A stretch of DNA of 64,000 nucleotides from Streptomyces sp. TRM49041 (lineage in GTDB: Bacteria > Actinomycetota > Actinomycetes > Streptomycetales > Streptomycetaceae), in contig NZ_VSRY01000095.1 of the NCBI RefSeq assembly GCF_008271805.1, positions 95,294-159,293 on the forward strand, written 5' to 3'. Position numbers and translations under genes: made by a program. This document shows, in pieces, positions 7,185 to 16,906 of this stretch. The notes under the pieces are model-generated. The model did not search any database and was not told where the DNA came from. It saw nothing but the letters and a program-made list of their open reading frames with translations. Position 1 is the first letter of the stretch. Every line of letters starts with the position of its first letter.

Positions 7185-8570
7185 TCAGTCCCGGGCGGCC
7201 GCCGGAGCCGTCTCCGCCTCCGGCGACTCCTGGCCCTCCCGCGCCTCCTTCGCGGCCCCGGCCGCACGGGAGGACAGGATCTTGATGGAGATCAGGGCGA
7301 TCACCGCGAGACCGATGATGTAACCGGAGACGGACATCGACGTCCCGGTCGCCTCCAGGAGCAGCACCATCACGAACGGCGCCAGTCCGCCACCGAGCAC
7401 GGCCGCGATCTGGTAGCCGAGCGAGGCCCCGGTGTACCGCATCTCCGCCGTGAACAGCTCGGCGAAGAGCGCCGCCTGCGGCCCGTACATGATGCTGAGG
7501 AAGCAGCTGCAGACGAAGGTGCCGACGGCCAGCCACAGCAGTGACGCGGTGTCGATGAGCAGGAACATCGGGACGGCCCACAGCAGCAGACCGACCGCGC
7601 CCGCGGCGTAGATGCGCAGACGTCCGACGCGGTCGGACAGGGACGCCGCCGCGGGTATCAGCACCAGCTGGGTGAGGCTGACTCCGAGGGACACCATCAG
7701 CACGGAGCTGCGGTCCATGGACAGGGTCCGCGTCGAGTAGTCCAGGACACCGGTGATGACGATGTAGAACGTCGCGGTGTTGACGGCGAAGGACCCGCCC
7801 GCCAGGAACACCGTGCCCATGTGGTGGCGGAGGATCGTGCCCAGCGGGGACCGGGCCTTGGTCTTCTCCTGCTCCGCCAGGGCACGCTCGGCCTCCTTGA
7901 AGGCGGGGGTCTCCTCGACCTTCGCGTGGATGTACCAGGCGAGGCCGAGCACCAGGAAGCCGACGAAGAACGGCACGCGCCAGCCCCAGGCGACGAACGA
8001 CGCGTCGCTGGTGAGGGCGCCGGCGATCAGGAAGACGGTGTTGGCGGTCACGACGCCGATCGGGACGCCGAGCTGGACGAGGCTGCCGTACAGGCCGCGC
8101 TTGCCCTCGGGGGCGTACTCGGTGGCCATGAGCATCGCGCCGCCCCACTGGGCGCCGACGGCGATGCCCTGGAGGACGCGGAAGACGACGAGGAGCACCG
8201 GGGCGGCGATGCCGATCGTCGCGTACGTGGGAAGCAGGCCGATGCCGACTGTGGCGAAGCCCATCAGGGTGAGCGCGAGGACCAGCATGGGCTTACGGCC
8301 CCGCTTGTCACCGAGCTGACCTGCGATGACGCCACCGATGGGGCGGGCCAGGAAGCCGACGGCGAAGGTGGCGAAGGCGGCGAGGACACCGGCCGACGAA
8401 CTGCCCGCCGGGAAGTAGAGATCACCGAGCACGAGGGCCGCGGCGATACCGAAGACGAAGTAGTCGTACCACTCGACGGCCGAGGCGAGCGCGGCCGCGG
8501 TGGCCACTCTTCGCCGGTTGCCGTCGGTTGGGGTGGGCGTGGTGGGAGCGGGTGCGGGTGCCGTGTCCAT
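7185..8570 (-). CDS. MHS-family (MFS) metabolite:proton symporter
   Basis: 461-aa major facilitator protein of the metabolite:H+ symporter (MHS) type, related to ProP/ShiA/KgtP carriers. The start of the transmembrane part has the MHS signature ASAVEWYDYFVFGIAAALVL. The loop GQLGDKRGRKPMLV is the MFS motif between helices 2 and 3. RVLQGIAVGAQWGGAMLMATEYAPEGKRGLYGS is the usual helix 4-5 segment. Twelve hydrophobic segments are expected. Start ATG 8568-8570 is preceded by GGAG about 11 nt upstream. A TetR-type operator lies 71 bp upstream. It probably imports an organic acid or amino-acid derivative used by neighbouring enzymes; the substrate is unknown. Confidence 0.9.
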   Translation of the reverse strand: MDTAPAPAPTTPTPTDGNRRRVATAAALASAVEWYDYFVFGIAAALVLGDLYFPAGSSSAGVLAAFATFAVGFLARPIGGVIAGQLGDKRGRKPMLVLALTLMGFATVGIGLLPTYATIGIAAPVLLVVFRVLQGIAVGAQWGGAMLMATEYAPEGKRGLYGSLVQLGVPIGVVTANTVFLIAGALTSDASFVAWGWRVPFFVGFLVLGLAWYIHAKVEETPAFKEAERALAEQEKTKARSPLGTILRHHMGTVFLAGGSFAVNTATFYIVITGVLDYSTRTLSMDRSSVLMVSLGVSLTQLVLIPAAASLSDRVGRLRIYAAGAVGLLLWAVPMFLLIDTASLLWLAVGTFVCSCFLSIMYGPQAALFAELFTAEMRYTGASLGYQIAAVLGGGLAPFVMVLLLEATGTSMSVSGYIIGLAVIALISIKILSSRAAGAAKEAREGQESPEAETAPAAARD

Positions 8571-8640
8571 GCGGTGCACACTCCGATGGGTGCGGGGGAC
8601 GAGAGGGGGCGGAGCGCCTTGATTGACGGGGACCGTACCG

Positions 8641-8655
8641 ACCGGCTGGTATGTA
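8641..8655. promoter_or_regulatory. TetR-type operator (copy B) before MHS transporter
   Basis: ACCGGCTGGTATGTA, with GTACCG on its left, forms ACCGACCGGCTGGT, a 12/14 match to ACCGACCGGTCGGT. It matches copy A (549-563) at 13 of 15 positions. It lies in the 221-bp gap upstream of the transporter. Confidence 0.5.
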
Positions 8656-8738
8656 GTCAACGCACTGAACGGCATCACTTTCCGGTCAGCTATTACCCTC
8701 GGTACGGTGCTGTCGGGGCGGCGTCCGGGCAGCACGAG

Positions 8739-8768
8739 CACCCCGGCCGCGCGAGGACGGCCGGGGTG
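8739..8768 (-). terminator. Terminator of the aldehyde/alcohol dehydrogenase transcript
   Basis: Perfect 10-bp stem CACCCCGGCC / GGCCGGGGTG (8739-8748, 8759-8768) with a 10-nt loop, just after the stop of the alcohol dehydrogenase gene. There is no U-tract, as is common in Streptomyces. Confidence 0.6.
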
Positions 8769-8791
8769 GGTGCGGTGCCTGTGGTACGGGC

Positions 8792-9874
8792 CTAGAAGAC
8801 GATCAGGGCGCGGCCCCCCTTGCCCGCCAGCATGTTGTCGAAGGCGGACGGGATGCCGTCGAGGGTGATGCGGTCCGTGACCAGGGCGCTCAGGTCGAGG
8901 CGCCCGGCGCGGACGTGCTCGGCCAGGACGGGCAGATCCCGGGCCGGGTCCGAGTTGCCGTACACGCAGCCGGAGAGGGTGCGGCCCCAGTGGAAGATCT
9001 CCAGGGCGTTGAACGTCACCTGCTGCTCCTTGCCGCCGATGCCGACGACCGTCGTGCGGCCGCCGCGCCGGGTGGAGTCCCAGGCGGTACGGATGGTGGC
9101 GGCCCGGCCGACGCACTCGACGGCCACGTCGGCGCCGTGACCGCCGGTCAGTTTCCGGATCTCCTTCGCCGTGGTGCCGGAGGCGACGAGGAAGTCCGTC
9201 GCACCCGCCGCCCGCGCCAGGGGCTCCTTCTCCGCCGACACGTCGACCGCGACGACCGGCCCCGCGCCCGCGATCCGGGCGGCCTGAAGGGCGGCCAGGC
9301 CCACCCCGCCGGCCCCGAACACGACGACCGACTCGCCTTGGCGGACCCGTGCGGAGTGGTGGACCGCGCCGTAGCCCGTGAGGACGGCGCAGCCGAGGAG
9401 CGCCGCGTCGGTGAGCGGTACGCCGTCGGGGACGGGCAGCACGCAGTCCGCGGCGACGACGGTCTCCTCGGCGAACGCGGCGACGTTCAGGCCCGGGTGG
9501 AGCTCCGTACCGTCCTCGGTGATGGCGTACACGCGGCCCACGCCGCTCAGCGCGTCGGCGCAGAGCCACACCTCGCCGAGCCCGCAGTGGTGGCAGGCGC
9601 CGCAGGACGGCGCCCAGTTGAGGACGACCCCGTCCCCGGGCGCGACCCGCGTGACACCCTCGCCGACGGCGACGACGGTGCCGGCGCCCTCGTGACCGAG
9701 GACGGCGGGGACGGGCACACGCATGGTGCCGTCGGACAGGGACAGGTCGGAGTGGCAGACCCCGGCGGCGGCGAGGCGGACCCGGACCTGGCCGGGGCCG
9801 GGCTCGGGGAGTTCGATGCCGGCTATCTCCAGCGGAGACCCGACGGACGGCAGGACGGCGGCGCGTACGACCAC
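8792..9874 (-). CDS. Zinc-dependent alcohol dehydrogenase (MDR superfamily)
   Basis: 360-aa medium-chain zinc alcohol dehydrogenase. Catalytic zinc ligands are visible in GVCHSD (Cys, about residue 39) and GHEGAG (His, about residue 60). The structural zinc lobe CGACHHCGLGEVWLC shows the C-x2-C-x2-C-x7-C pattern. The NAD Rossmann motif is VVFGAGGVGLAALQAARIAGA (about residues 181-201). It lies 27 bp downstream of the aldehyde dehydrogenase on the same strand, so the pair is probably one operon oxidising an alcohol to its acid through the aldehyde. The promoter upstream of the pair carries the AAACTA-N7-TAGTTT operator. The strong hairpin at 8739-8768 probably ends the transcript. Confidence 0.93.
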   Translation of the reverse strand: MVVRAAVLPSVGSPLEIAGIELPEPGPGQVRVRLAAAGVCHSDLSLSDGTMRVPVPAVLGHEGAGTVVAVGEGVTRVAPGDGVVLNWAPSCGACHHCGLGEVWLCADALSGVGRVYAITEDGTELHPGLNVAAFAEETVVAADCVLPVPDGVPLTDAALLGCAVLTGYGAVHHSARVRQGESVVVFGAGGVGLAALQAARIAGAGPVVAVDVSAEKEPLARAAGATDFLVASGTTAKEIRKLTGGHGADVAVECVGRAATIRTAWDSTRRGGRTTVVGIGGKEQQVTFNALEIFHWGRTLSGCVYGNSDPARDLPVLAEHVRAGRLDLSALVTDRITLDGIPSAFDNMLAGKGGRALIVF

Positions 9875-9901
9875 GATCGTTCTACTCCTGGCTCAGAGGT
9901 G

Positions 9902-11293
<1,392 letters not shown>

Positions 11294-11348
11294 CCGCTCT
11301 GTCTCCTTCGGCCTGGCTCACTGTGTGGCTGTCGTCCCCCGACGACCC

Positions 11349-11367
11349 AAACTAGCGGCGGTAGTTT
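11349..11367. promoter_or_regulatory. TetR operator AAACTA-GCGGCGG-TAGTTT before aldehyde dehydrogenase
   Basis: Perfect inverted repeat of 6-bp arms around a 7-bp spacer in the promoter of the aldehyde/alcohol dehydrogenase operon. It is the cleanest of three copies (others 6302-6320 and 52463-52481). Confidence 0.65.
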
Positions 11368-11436
11368 TCTATCGCCAGAGCCAGGCGCCACGGAATGGGG
11401 CGAACCTGCCGTACGGCCCCTCCCGGCCGGCCCCGG

Positions 11437-11901
11437 TCAGAAGTCGACGCGGACCCGGTCGTCGACCCGTCCGACGGACTCCTGGCCGAAGGCGCGCTTG
11501 TAGGCCTCGCGGATCTGCTCGATCCTGAGGCCGCCGACACGGGCGTCGGCGGTCGGGTAGAGCAGCATCAGCTCGTAGGACCGCTCCCGCTCGATCTTCC
11601 CTGCGGCGTCCCGCCACTGGCCGTGCCCCTCCTGCACGGTGAGCCCGTCCGGGAAGCGGGGGGTGACCTCGCGGTCCACGAAGGCCATGAACTGCCGGTC
11701 GGTCACGTCGGGGCCGCCGTCGGGGCGCTCGGTGCCGAAGAGGAGCCGGGTCTCGACAAACGGCTGGGACGCGGCGGACGCGGCGGCGGGAGCCGCTTCG
11801 TCGCCCAGGGTCGCGTACGCGGTGGGGGCGCCGACCGCGACGAGGGCGACGGCCGCGGCGGCGGAGAGGCGGGCGCGGGCGGTGAGGGCGCGGACGGGCA
11901 T
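11437..11901 (-). CDS. Secreted DUF3574-family protein
   Basis: 154-aa exported protein. An N-terminal Sec signal (MPVRALTARARLSAAAAVALVAVGAPTAYA) with Ala-x-Ala cleavage near residue 30 precedes a DUF3574-type domain: ETRLLFGTERPDGG, VTDRQFMAFVDREVTPRFPDGLTVQEGHGQWRDAAGKIERERSYELMLLY. The domain is usually found in secreted proteins of unknown function. There is no operon partner: aldH lies upstream-divergent and a strong hairpin (12014-12047) isolates it from the oxidoreductase gene. No lipobox cysteine is visible, so it is probably released rather than lipid-anchored. Confidence 0.8.
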   Translation of the reverse strand: MPVRALTARARLSAAAAVALVAVGAPTAYATLGDEAAPAAASAASQPFVETRLLFGTERPDGGPDVTDRQFMAFVDREVTPRFPDGLTVQEGHGQWRDAAGKIERERSYELMLLYPTADARVGGLRIEQIREAYKRAFGQESVGRVDDRVRVDF

Positions 11902-12268
11902 GCGGGGTCTCCTCTGCGACGACGGGCACCGGGAGGTGCGGCGGAGCGACGATCACTGTGGCAGGGAGACTCCGCGAAGGCGCGCGGAAACACTGGTTCC
12001 GGCCGGAATCACCCGGCGGGCCCACGCGGTACGGCGTGGGCCCGCCGCGAGCGCCGCACCGACGCCGGACTCCGAACCGTCGTCGGACGGGGTCTCCGCC
12101 ATGCCGCCGCCGCCCGCGCCGACACCGCCGCGCGGACCCTGGCCGTTCCGGCCGCTGCCCGCCTTCGGGACAGCCGACGCGGAACACCTCCGTCTTCCCG
12201 GCACCGCCGGCCCCTCCGGAGGTCCAGGTGAACCTGTACCCGACGGCGTGCCGCGCCCGGTCGCCCGG
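11902..12268. other. Intergenic region with a strong terminator
   Basis: 367 bp between the oxidoreductase stop and the DUF3574 start. It holds the hairpin at 12014-12047. Open frames crossing it run through the hairpin and have proline/arginine-rich, non-conserved-looking products, so I call no gene here. Confidence 0.6.
12014..12047. terminator. Terminator of the molybdopterin oxidoreductase gene
   Basis: Perfect 14-bp stem CGGCGGGCCCACGC (12014-12027) / GCGTGGGCCCGCCG (12034-12047) with a 6-nt loop GGTACG, downstream of the oxidoreductase on the minus strand. Confidence 0.7.
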
Positions 12269-14566
12269 TCAGCCCACCGGCGACACCTCCACCGGGAAGC
12301 CGTTGAGGACGGCGTTGCCGGAGAGGGGGTCGAGGCGGGTGCCGTCGAGGAGTTGGTTGACATTGACGCCGGGGCGGGCGGCGGCGACGGCCATGCGGGT
12401 GCCGGGGCGGTCGTGGCCCCAGCCGTGCGGGAGACTCACCACTCCCCTGCGGATCGCGTCCGTGACCTCGACCGGGGCCTCGAGTTCGCCGCCCTCGCCC
12501 TTGATTCGGGCCGGTGCGCCGTCGGCGAGGCCGAGGCGGGCCGCGTCGTCGGGGTGGACCTGGAGGGTGCAGGTGTTGGTGCCGCGGTTGAGGGCCGGGA
12601 TGTTGTGCAGCCAGCTGTTGTTGGAGCGCAGATGGCGGCGGCCCACCAGGACCAGCCGGGCCGGGGTGCCGTCGAGGGCCTTACGCAGACGGGGCAGGTC
12701 GGCGGCTATCGGGGCCGGGAGCAGCTCGACGCGGCCGCTGCGGGTCTTCAGGCCCCGCGGAAGCCGCGGCTGGAGCGGCCCCAGGTCGATGCCGTGCGGG
12801 TTGGCGAGGAGCTGGTCGAGGGTCAGCTCGTACGGACCGAGGCGCAGCATCAGGTCGAGGCGCCGCTCGGCGGACGTGCCGCCGGTGAGCCGGGCCGCGA
12901 ACTCGGCCGGGTCCTGGCCGTGGGCGGGCGAGTGGGGTTCGGTCACCGCCCTGGCGAGGGTGCGGTCGATTGCCAGGGCGTCCACGGCGTCCGCGGCGTC
13001 CACGGCGTCCACGGCGTCCACGGCGTCCACGGCGGAAGCGTGCCTCCCGGGGCTCTCGGGGCTCTCGGGGCTCTCGGCTTCGCCCGAGCGGAGGAGGCCC
13101 TGGTCCGTGACCGCGAGGATCAGCCGGGCGTGTATCTCGCACTCGCTCATCAGGCCCTCCTCCAGCGGGACGGCGGCCGGGGAGAAGCGGACCTGGTTGC
13201 GGATGGCGAAGTTGTTGAACGCGAAGTCGAAGTGGGCGCTCTGCGCGGGCGGCGGCGGGGGCAGGACCACGTCGGCGTGGCGGGTGGTCTCGTTGAGGTA
13301 CGGGTCGATGGCGACCATGAACTCCAGACCGTCGGCGAGGGCGCGGTCCAGGCGGTCCCCGTCCGGGGCGGAGAGGACGGGGTTCGCGGCGATCGAGATC
13401 AGCGCGCGCATCCGGCCCTCGCCCGGGGTGTCGATCTCCTCGGCGATCACGGAGATCGGCAGTTCGCCCTTGGCCTCCGGGTGACCCGACACTCGGCTCG
13501 CCCAGCGGCCCAGGTCGAAGCCCCGGCCGGGCCCGGCGGGGCGGAGCGCGGGCGCGGTGGCGGAGAGCGGGAACAGGGCGCCGCCCGGCCGGTCGAGGTT
13601 GCCGGTCAGGACGTTCAGGACGTCCACGAGCCAGTTGGTGAGGGTGCCGTACGCGACGGTGCTGCCGCCCACGCGCGCGTAGACGGCCGCGGAGGGCGCC
13701 GCCGCCAGCTCGCGGGCCATCACGCGGATGAGGTCCGGCTCCAGGTCGCACGCTTCGGCGACCGCCTCGGGCGTGAAGTCCCGTACCGCCGCCGCGACGT
13801 CCTCGACGCCCTCCACATGGGGGCCGAGGTCGCCGAGGTCGGTGAGGTCCTCGGCGAACAGCACCTGGGCCAGCGCGGCCAGGAGCAGGGCGTCCGTACC
13901 GGGGCGGATCGCCACATGCCGGTCGGCGAGGCGGGCGGTGCGGGTGCGGCGCGGGTCGACGACCGTGAGGGTGCCGCCGCGCTTGCGCAGGGCCTTGAGG
14001 CGGCCGGGGAAGTCGGGTGCGGTGCACAGGCTGCCGTTCGACTCCAGCGGGTTGGCGCCGAGCATCAGCAGATGGGCCGTGCGGTCCAGGTCCGGGACCG
14101 GGATGGCGTGCGGGTCGCCGAAGAGCAGCCCGCTGGAGACATGCTTGGGCATCTGGTCGACGGTGGACGCGCTGAACACGTTCCTGGTGCGCAGCGCGCC
14201 GAGCAGCAGGGGCGGATAGAGGGCGCCGGCCATGGTGTGGACGTTCGGGTTGCCCAGGACGACGCCTACGGCGTTCGGGCCGTGGGCGGCCAGGAGCGGC
14301 GGGAGCCGGCGGGCGACGACATCGAACGCCTCGTCCCAGCCGGCCTCGCGCAGGGTGCCGTTCTCGCGGACGAGCGGGGTACGCAGCCGGTCGGGGTCGG
14401 CGTCCAGCTCGCCGAACGACGCCCCCTTGGGACAGATGAAGCCCCGGCTGAAGATGTCGTCGCGGTCCCCGCGGACACCGGTGACACGGGTGCCGCTGAT
14501 GGTGAGGGTCAGCCCGCAGGTGGCTTCGCAGAGCGGGCAGATACGCGGTGCGGTGGTGGTGGACAT
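12269..14566 (-). CDS. Molybdopterin-dependent oxidoreductase (formate dehydrogenase-like)
   Basis: 765-aa DMSO-reductase-superfamily enzyme. The N-terminal [4Fe-4S] motif CPLCEATC...CPKG (C-x2-C-x3-C-x~26-C) is intact. GNPNVHTMAGALYPPLL and the bis-MGD contact SASTVDQMPKH follow, and the C-terminal MopB domain includes CTLQVHPDDAARLGLADGAPARI. No second subunit lies nearby, so it is the single-polypeptide soluble type; the electron partner and substrate are unknown. ATG 14564-14566 has GGGGGAG upstream. About residues 497-530 consist of two in-frame 9-bp repeat arrays (Glu-Ser-Pro and Val-Asp-Ala units), probably a surface-loop insertion. A TetR-type operator lies 62 bp upstream, downstream of the frameshifted TetR gene. 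Confidence 0.88.
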   Translation of the reverse strand: MSTTTAPRICPLCEATCGLTLTISGTRVTGVRGDRDDIFSRGFICPKGASFGELDADPDRLRTPLVRENGTLREAGWDEAFDVVARRLPPLLAAHGPNAVGVVLGNPNVHTMAGALYPPLLLGALRTRNVFSASTVDQMPKHVSSGLLFGDPHAIPVPDLDRTAHLLMLGANPLESNGSLCTAPDFPGRLKALRKRGGTLTVVDPRRTRTARLADRHVAIRPGTDALLLAALAQVLFAEDLTDLGDLGPHVEGVEDVAAAVRDFTPEAVAEACDLEPDLIRVMARELAAAPSAAVYARVGGSTVAYGTLTNWLVDVLNVLTGNLDRPGGALFPLSATAPALRPAGPGRGFDLGRWASRVSGHPEAKGELPISVIAEEIDTPGEGRMRALISIAANPVLSAPDGDRLDRALADGLEFMVAIDPYLNETTRHADVVLPPPPPAQSAHFDFAFNNFAIRNQVRFSPAAVPLEEGLMSECEIHARLILAVTDQGLLRSGEAESPESPESPGRHASAVDAVDAVDAVDAADAVDALAIDRTLARAVTEPHSPAHGQDPAEFAARLTGGTSAERRLDLMLRLGPYELTLDQLLANPHGIDLGPLQPRLPRGLKTRSGRVELLPAPIAADLPRLRKALDGTPARLVLVGRRHLRSNNSWLHNIPALNRGTNTCTLQVHPDDAARLGLADGAPARIKGEGGELEAPVEVTDAIRRGVVSLPHGWGHDRPGTRMAVAAARPGVNVNQLLDGTRLDPLSGNAVLNGFPVEVSPVG
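12977..13075. repeat. Two adjacent in-frame 9-bp repeat arrays inside the oxidoreductase gene
   Basis: Six GGCGTCCAC units (12977-13030, the second unit GGCGTCCGC) and three GGGGCTCTC units (13049-13075), separated by 18 bp. Read on the coding strand they give Val-Asp-Ala and Glu-Ser-Pro repeats. Both periods keep the reading frame, so copy number can change without inactivating the gene. Confidence 0.9.
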
Positions 14567-14627
14567 CGGGTCTCCCCCGGCTCTACGGCGGACATCGGAC
14601 GGCGGGCTGCTGATGCGAACGGAGCCG

Positions 14628-14645
14628 AGCATACCGACCGGTACG
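14628..14645. promoter_or_regulatory. TetR-type operator (copy C) before the oxidoreductase
   Basis: AGCATACCGACCGGTACG. On the minus strand ACCGGTCGGTATGCT matches copy A at 13 of 15 positions. It lies between the end of the TetR-like gene and the oxidoreductase start. Confidence 0.5.
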
Positions 14646-14659
14646 CACGTTGGCGACGG

Positions 14660-15386
14660 TCAGCGCAGAACCGGCCCGAGACAGGCGTGGAGCAGCTCCC
14701 TGGTCTCGGCGATCAGCGCCGGATCACCGTCCGGGTCCGCCCGGAACGCGAGCCGCAGCAGCGCGTCCGCCACCTCGACGCCGACGAGGACCTTGCGGCG
14801 CAGCACCTCGCCCGCGTCCGCGCGCTCCGCGAGGAGGGCGCAGATCCGGTCCGCCACGAGACGGTTCGGGTCGTCGTCCGGCGCCTCGGCGGGGCCCGGC
14901 ACTCCGAAGTCCACCAGGGCGAAGCCGGGCACGGTGCGCTTCATCGCGAGGTACTCGTCGAGTACGACGTCGACGGCGGCGTGCGCGCCCAGGTCGGCGT
15001 GGTCCGCGAGGCGGGCGGTGATCCGTGTGGCGTAGCGGTCGAGGTTGCGGTGGGCGAGCGCGGTCGCCATGGCGCGCTTGCTGGAGAAGAACCGGTAGAC
15101 GGAGCCGATCGGCACGCCGGCGCGCAGGGCGACGTCCCGGGTGCTGAGCTCTTCGTAACCGGTCCCGTCGAGGAGTTCGGCGCAGGCGTCGAGGATGCGG
15201 GCCAGACGCTCGGCGCTGCGCCGCTGGACGGGGGCCCGGCGCAGGGAGGGCGGGCGCCACCGCGACGGGACGTGGGGCCTGGACCACCGTGTTGAGGTGG
15301 GAGGGGGCCTGGGGCCGGGACGGGGACTTCGGCGGGGACTGCGGCGGGGACTGCCGCCGGGGCTGCGACTGTGGCACGGGTTCCAT
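14660..15386 (-). pseudogene. TetR-family regulator interrupted by an apparent 1-bp insertion
   Basis: The helix-turn-helix and ligand domain (RRAPVQRRSAERLARIL, ELLDGTGYEELSTRDVALRAGVPIGSVYRFFSSKRAM... to the stop at 14660) lie in one frame that has no ATG, GTG or TTG upstream of Val-Pro-Ile-Gly-Ser in the HTH itself. The expected N-terminus (ATG 15386, MEPVPQSQ..., then HLNTVVQAPRPVAVAPAL) is in a neighbouring frame. Removing one G from the GGG at 15244-15246 (CTCCCTG to CTCCTG on the coding strand) joins them smoothly as ...VAPALLRRAPVQRRSAERL.... So it is a frameshifted gene, a sequencing error, or less likely recoded. It lies upstream of the oxidoreductase, whose promoter carries operator copy C. 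Confidence 0.75.
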
Positions 15387-15492
15387 GATGCGGACGAGGG
15401 CGGCCGCCGCAGGGCCGTGCGGGGAACCCCTCGGGCGGCGGGACCGTCCCATCCTCACCCCCGCGGCCCAGCCCCCGTTGACGCGGGCCGCC

Positions 15493-15522
15493 TGGAATCC
15501 TACGGTCTTACATAGGATTCCA
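15493..15522. promoter_or_regulatory. Perfect 10+10 bp inverted repeat at the hmgA promoter
   Basis: TGGAATCCTA (15493-15502), a 10-bp spacer, then TAGGATTCCA (15513-15522), ending 19 bp before the hmgA start codon. This geometry suits a dimeric repressor, with half-sites two helical turns apart. The GntR encoded just downstream is the obvious candidate, but this is inference. Confidence 0.65.
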
Positions 15523-15541
15523 TGAGCAGCAGGAGCACGCG

Positions 15542-16876
15542 ATGAGCATGGGCGGCGCCGTACCGGCGAACGAGCAGACGCGAAAGACCGCCGAGAGCCT
15601 GGAGTACCTCTCCGGCTTCGGCAACGAGCACCATTCGGAGGCCGTCCCCGGCGCCCTGCCGCAGGGCCGGAACTCCCCGCAGCGCGCCCCGCTCGGGCTC
15701 TACGCGGAGCAGCTGAGCGGCAGCGCCTTCACCGAGCCACGCGCCCAGAACCGCCGCTCGTGGCTGTACCGCATCCGCCCGTCCGCCGCGCACCCGCCGT
15801 TCACGCGCACCGGCAACGGCGCCCTCCGCACGGCCCCGTTCACCGAGTCCGTGCCGGACCCGAACCGGCTGCGCTGGAACCCGCTCCCGGCCCCGGCGCC
15901 CGGCACGGACTGGCTGGCCGGCCTGTGGACCGTGGGCGGCAACGGCGACGCGGCAGAGCGCAACGGCATGGCCGTGCACCTGTACCACGCCGACAGCTCC
16001 ATGGACCGGGTGTTCAGCGACGCCGACGGCGAGCTTCTGATCGTCCCCGAGCACGGCGGGCTGCTGCTCCGCACCGAGCTGGGCCTGCTCGCCGCCCGCC
16101 CCGGAGAGGTGGCGCTGATCCCGCGCGGTGTCCGCTTCCGCGTCGAGCTGCTGGACGCGACCGCGCGCGGATACGTGTGCGAGAACTACGGCCGCCCGTT
16201 CGAGCTGCCGGAACTCGGCCCGATCGGCGCCAACGGACTCGCCAACCCGCGTGACTTCCGGGCGCCCGCCGCCGCGTACGAGGACGTGGAGGGCCCCGTC
16301 GAGGTCGTCAACAAGTACTGCGGCAATCTGTGGCGGGCCACGTACGACCACTCGCCGCTGGACGTCGTCGCGTGGCACGGCACCCATCTGCCGTACGTCT
16401 ACGACCTGCGGACCTTCAACGTCATCGGGACGATCAGCTACGACCACCCCGACCCGTCGGTCTTCACCGTCCTCACGTCCCCGTCGGACACCCCGGGTCT
16501 CGCGAGCGTCGACTTCGTCGTCTTCGCGCCGCGCTGGCTGGTCGGCGAGGACACGTTCCGGCCGCCGTACTTCCACCGCAACGTGATGAGCGAGTACATG
16601 GGCCTCATCGAGGGCGCGTACGACGCGAAGGCCGAGGGCTTCGTGCCCGGCGGCGGGTCGCTGCACAACATGATGTCCGCGCACGGCCCGGACCGGGAGA
16701 CGTTCGACAAGGCGAGCGCCGTCGAGCTGAAGCCGCAGAAGGTCGACGACGGCCTGGCCTTCATGTTCGAGACCCGCTGGCCGGTCACGACCACGGCCCA
16801 GGCCGCGAACGCGGACCACCTGCAGCCGGGGTACGACGACGTGTGGCAGGGTCTGGAGCGCCACTTCCGCTCGTAG
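15542..16876 (+). CDS. hmgA: Homogentisate 1,2-dioxygenase
   Basis: 444-aa homogentisate 1,2-dioxygenase, the Fe(II) enzyme that opens homogentisate to maleylacetoacetate in tyrosine/phenylalanine catabolism. Diagnostic stretches: [19 protein letters not shown] at the N-terminus, [12 protein letters not shown], and the cupin core with [41 protein letters not shown], which includes the iron-ligand His/Glu residues. Length matches the family (about 440). CAGGAG precedes ATG 15542. The perfect inverted repeat at 15493-15522 sits directly upstream. A GntR gene starts 30 bp after the stop, so hmgA is probably first in an hmgA-gntR unit. No maleylacetoacetate isomerase or fumarylacetoacetase is in this window. 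Confidence 0.97.
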   Translation: MSMGGAVPANEQTRKTAESLEYLSGFGNEHHSEAVPGALPQGRNSPQRAPLGLYAEQLSGSAFTEPRAQNRRSWLYRIRPSAAHPPFTRTGNGALRTAPFTESVPDPNRLRWNPLPAPAPGTDWLAGLWTVGGNGDAAERNGMAVHLYHADSSMDRVFSDADGELLIVPEHGGLLLRTELGLLAARPGEVALIPRGVRFRVELLDATARGYVCENYGRPFELPELGPIGANGLANPRDFRAPAAAYEDVEGPVEVVNKYCGNLWRATYDHSPLDVVAWHGTHLPYVYDLRTFNVIGTISYDHPDPSVFTVLTSPSDTPGLASVDFVVFAPRWLVGEDTFRPPYFHRNVMSEYMGLIEGAYDAKAEGFVPGGGSLHNMMSAHGPDRETFDKASAVELKPQKVDDGLAFMFETRWPVTTTAQAANADHLQPGYDDVWQGLERHFRS

Positions 16877-16906
16877 CACCGCCGCATGCAGCAGTACGGA
16901 GATGCC

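Noticed and set aside
11953..12363. Minus-strand 136-codon frame between oxidoreductase and DUF3574 genes
   Set aside because: It runs through the strong hairpin at 12014-12047 and overlaps the oxidoreductase 3' end in another frame; Pro/Arg/Ser-rich, no ribosome binding site.
12977..13030. Repeat array taken as CRISPR
   Set aside because: Units are 9 bp without spacers and lie in frame inside a coding gene.
11639..15295. Plus-strand 1218-codon frame across the oxidoreductase
   Set aside because: Shadow of the oxidoreductase and TetR-like genes, crossing the terminator hairpin and the repeat arrays; no conserved motifs.
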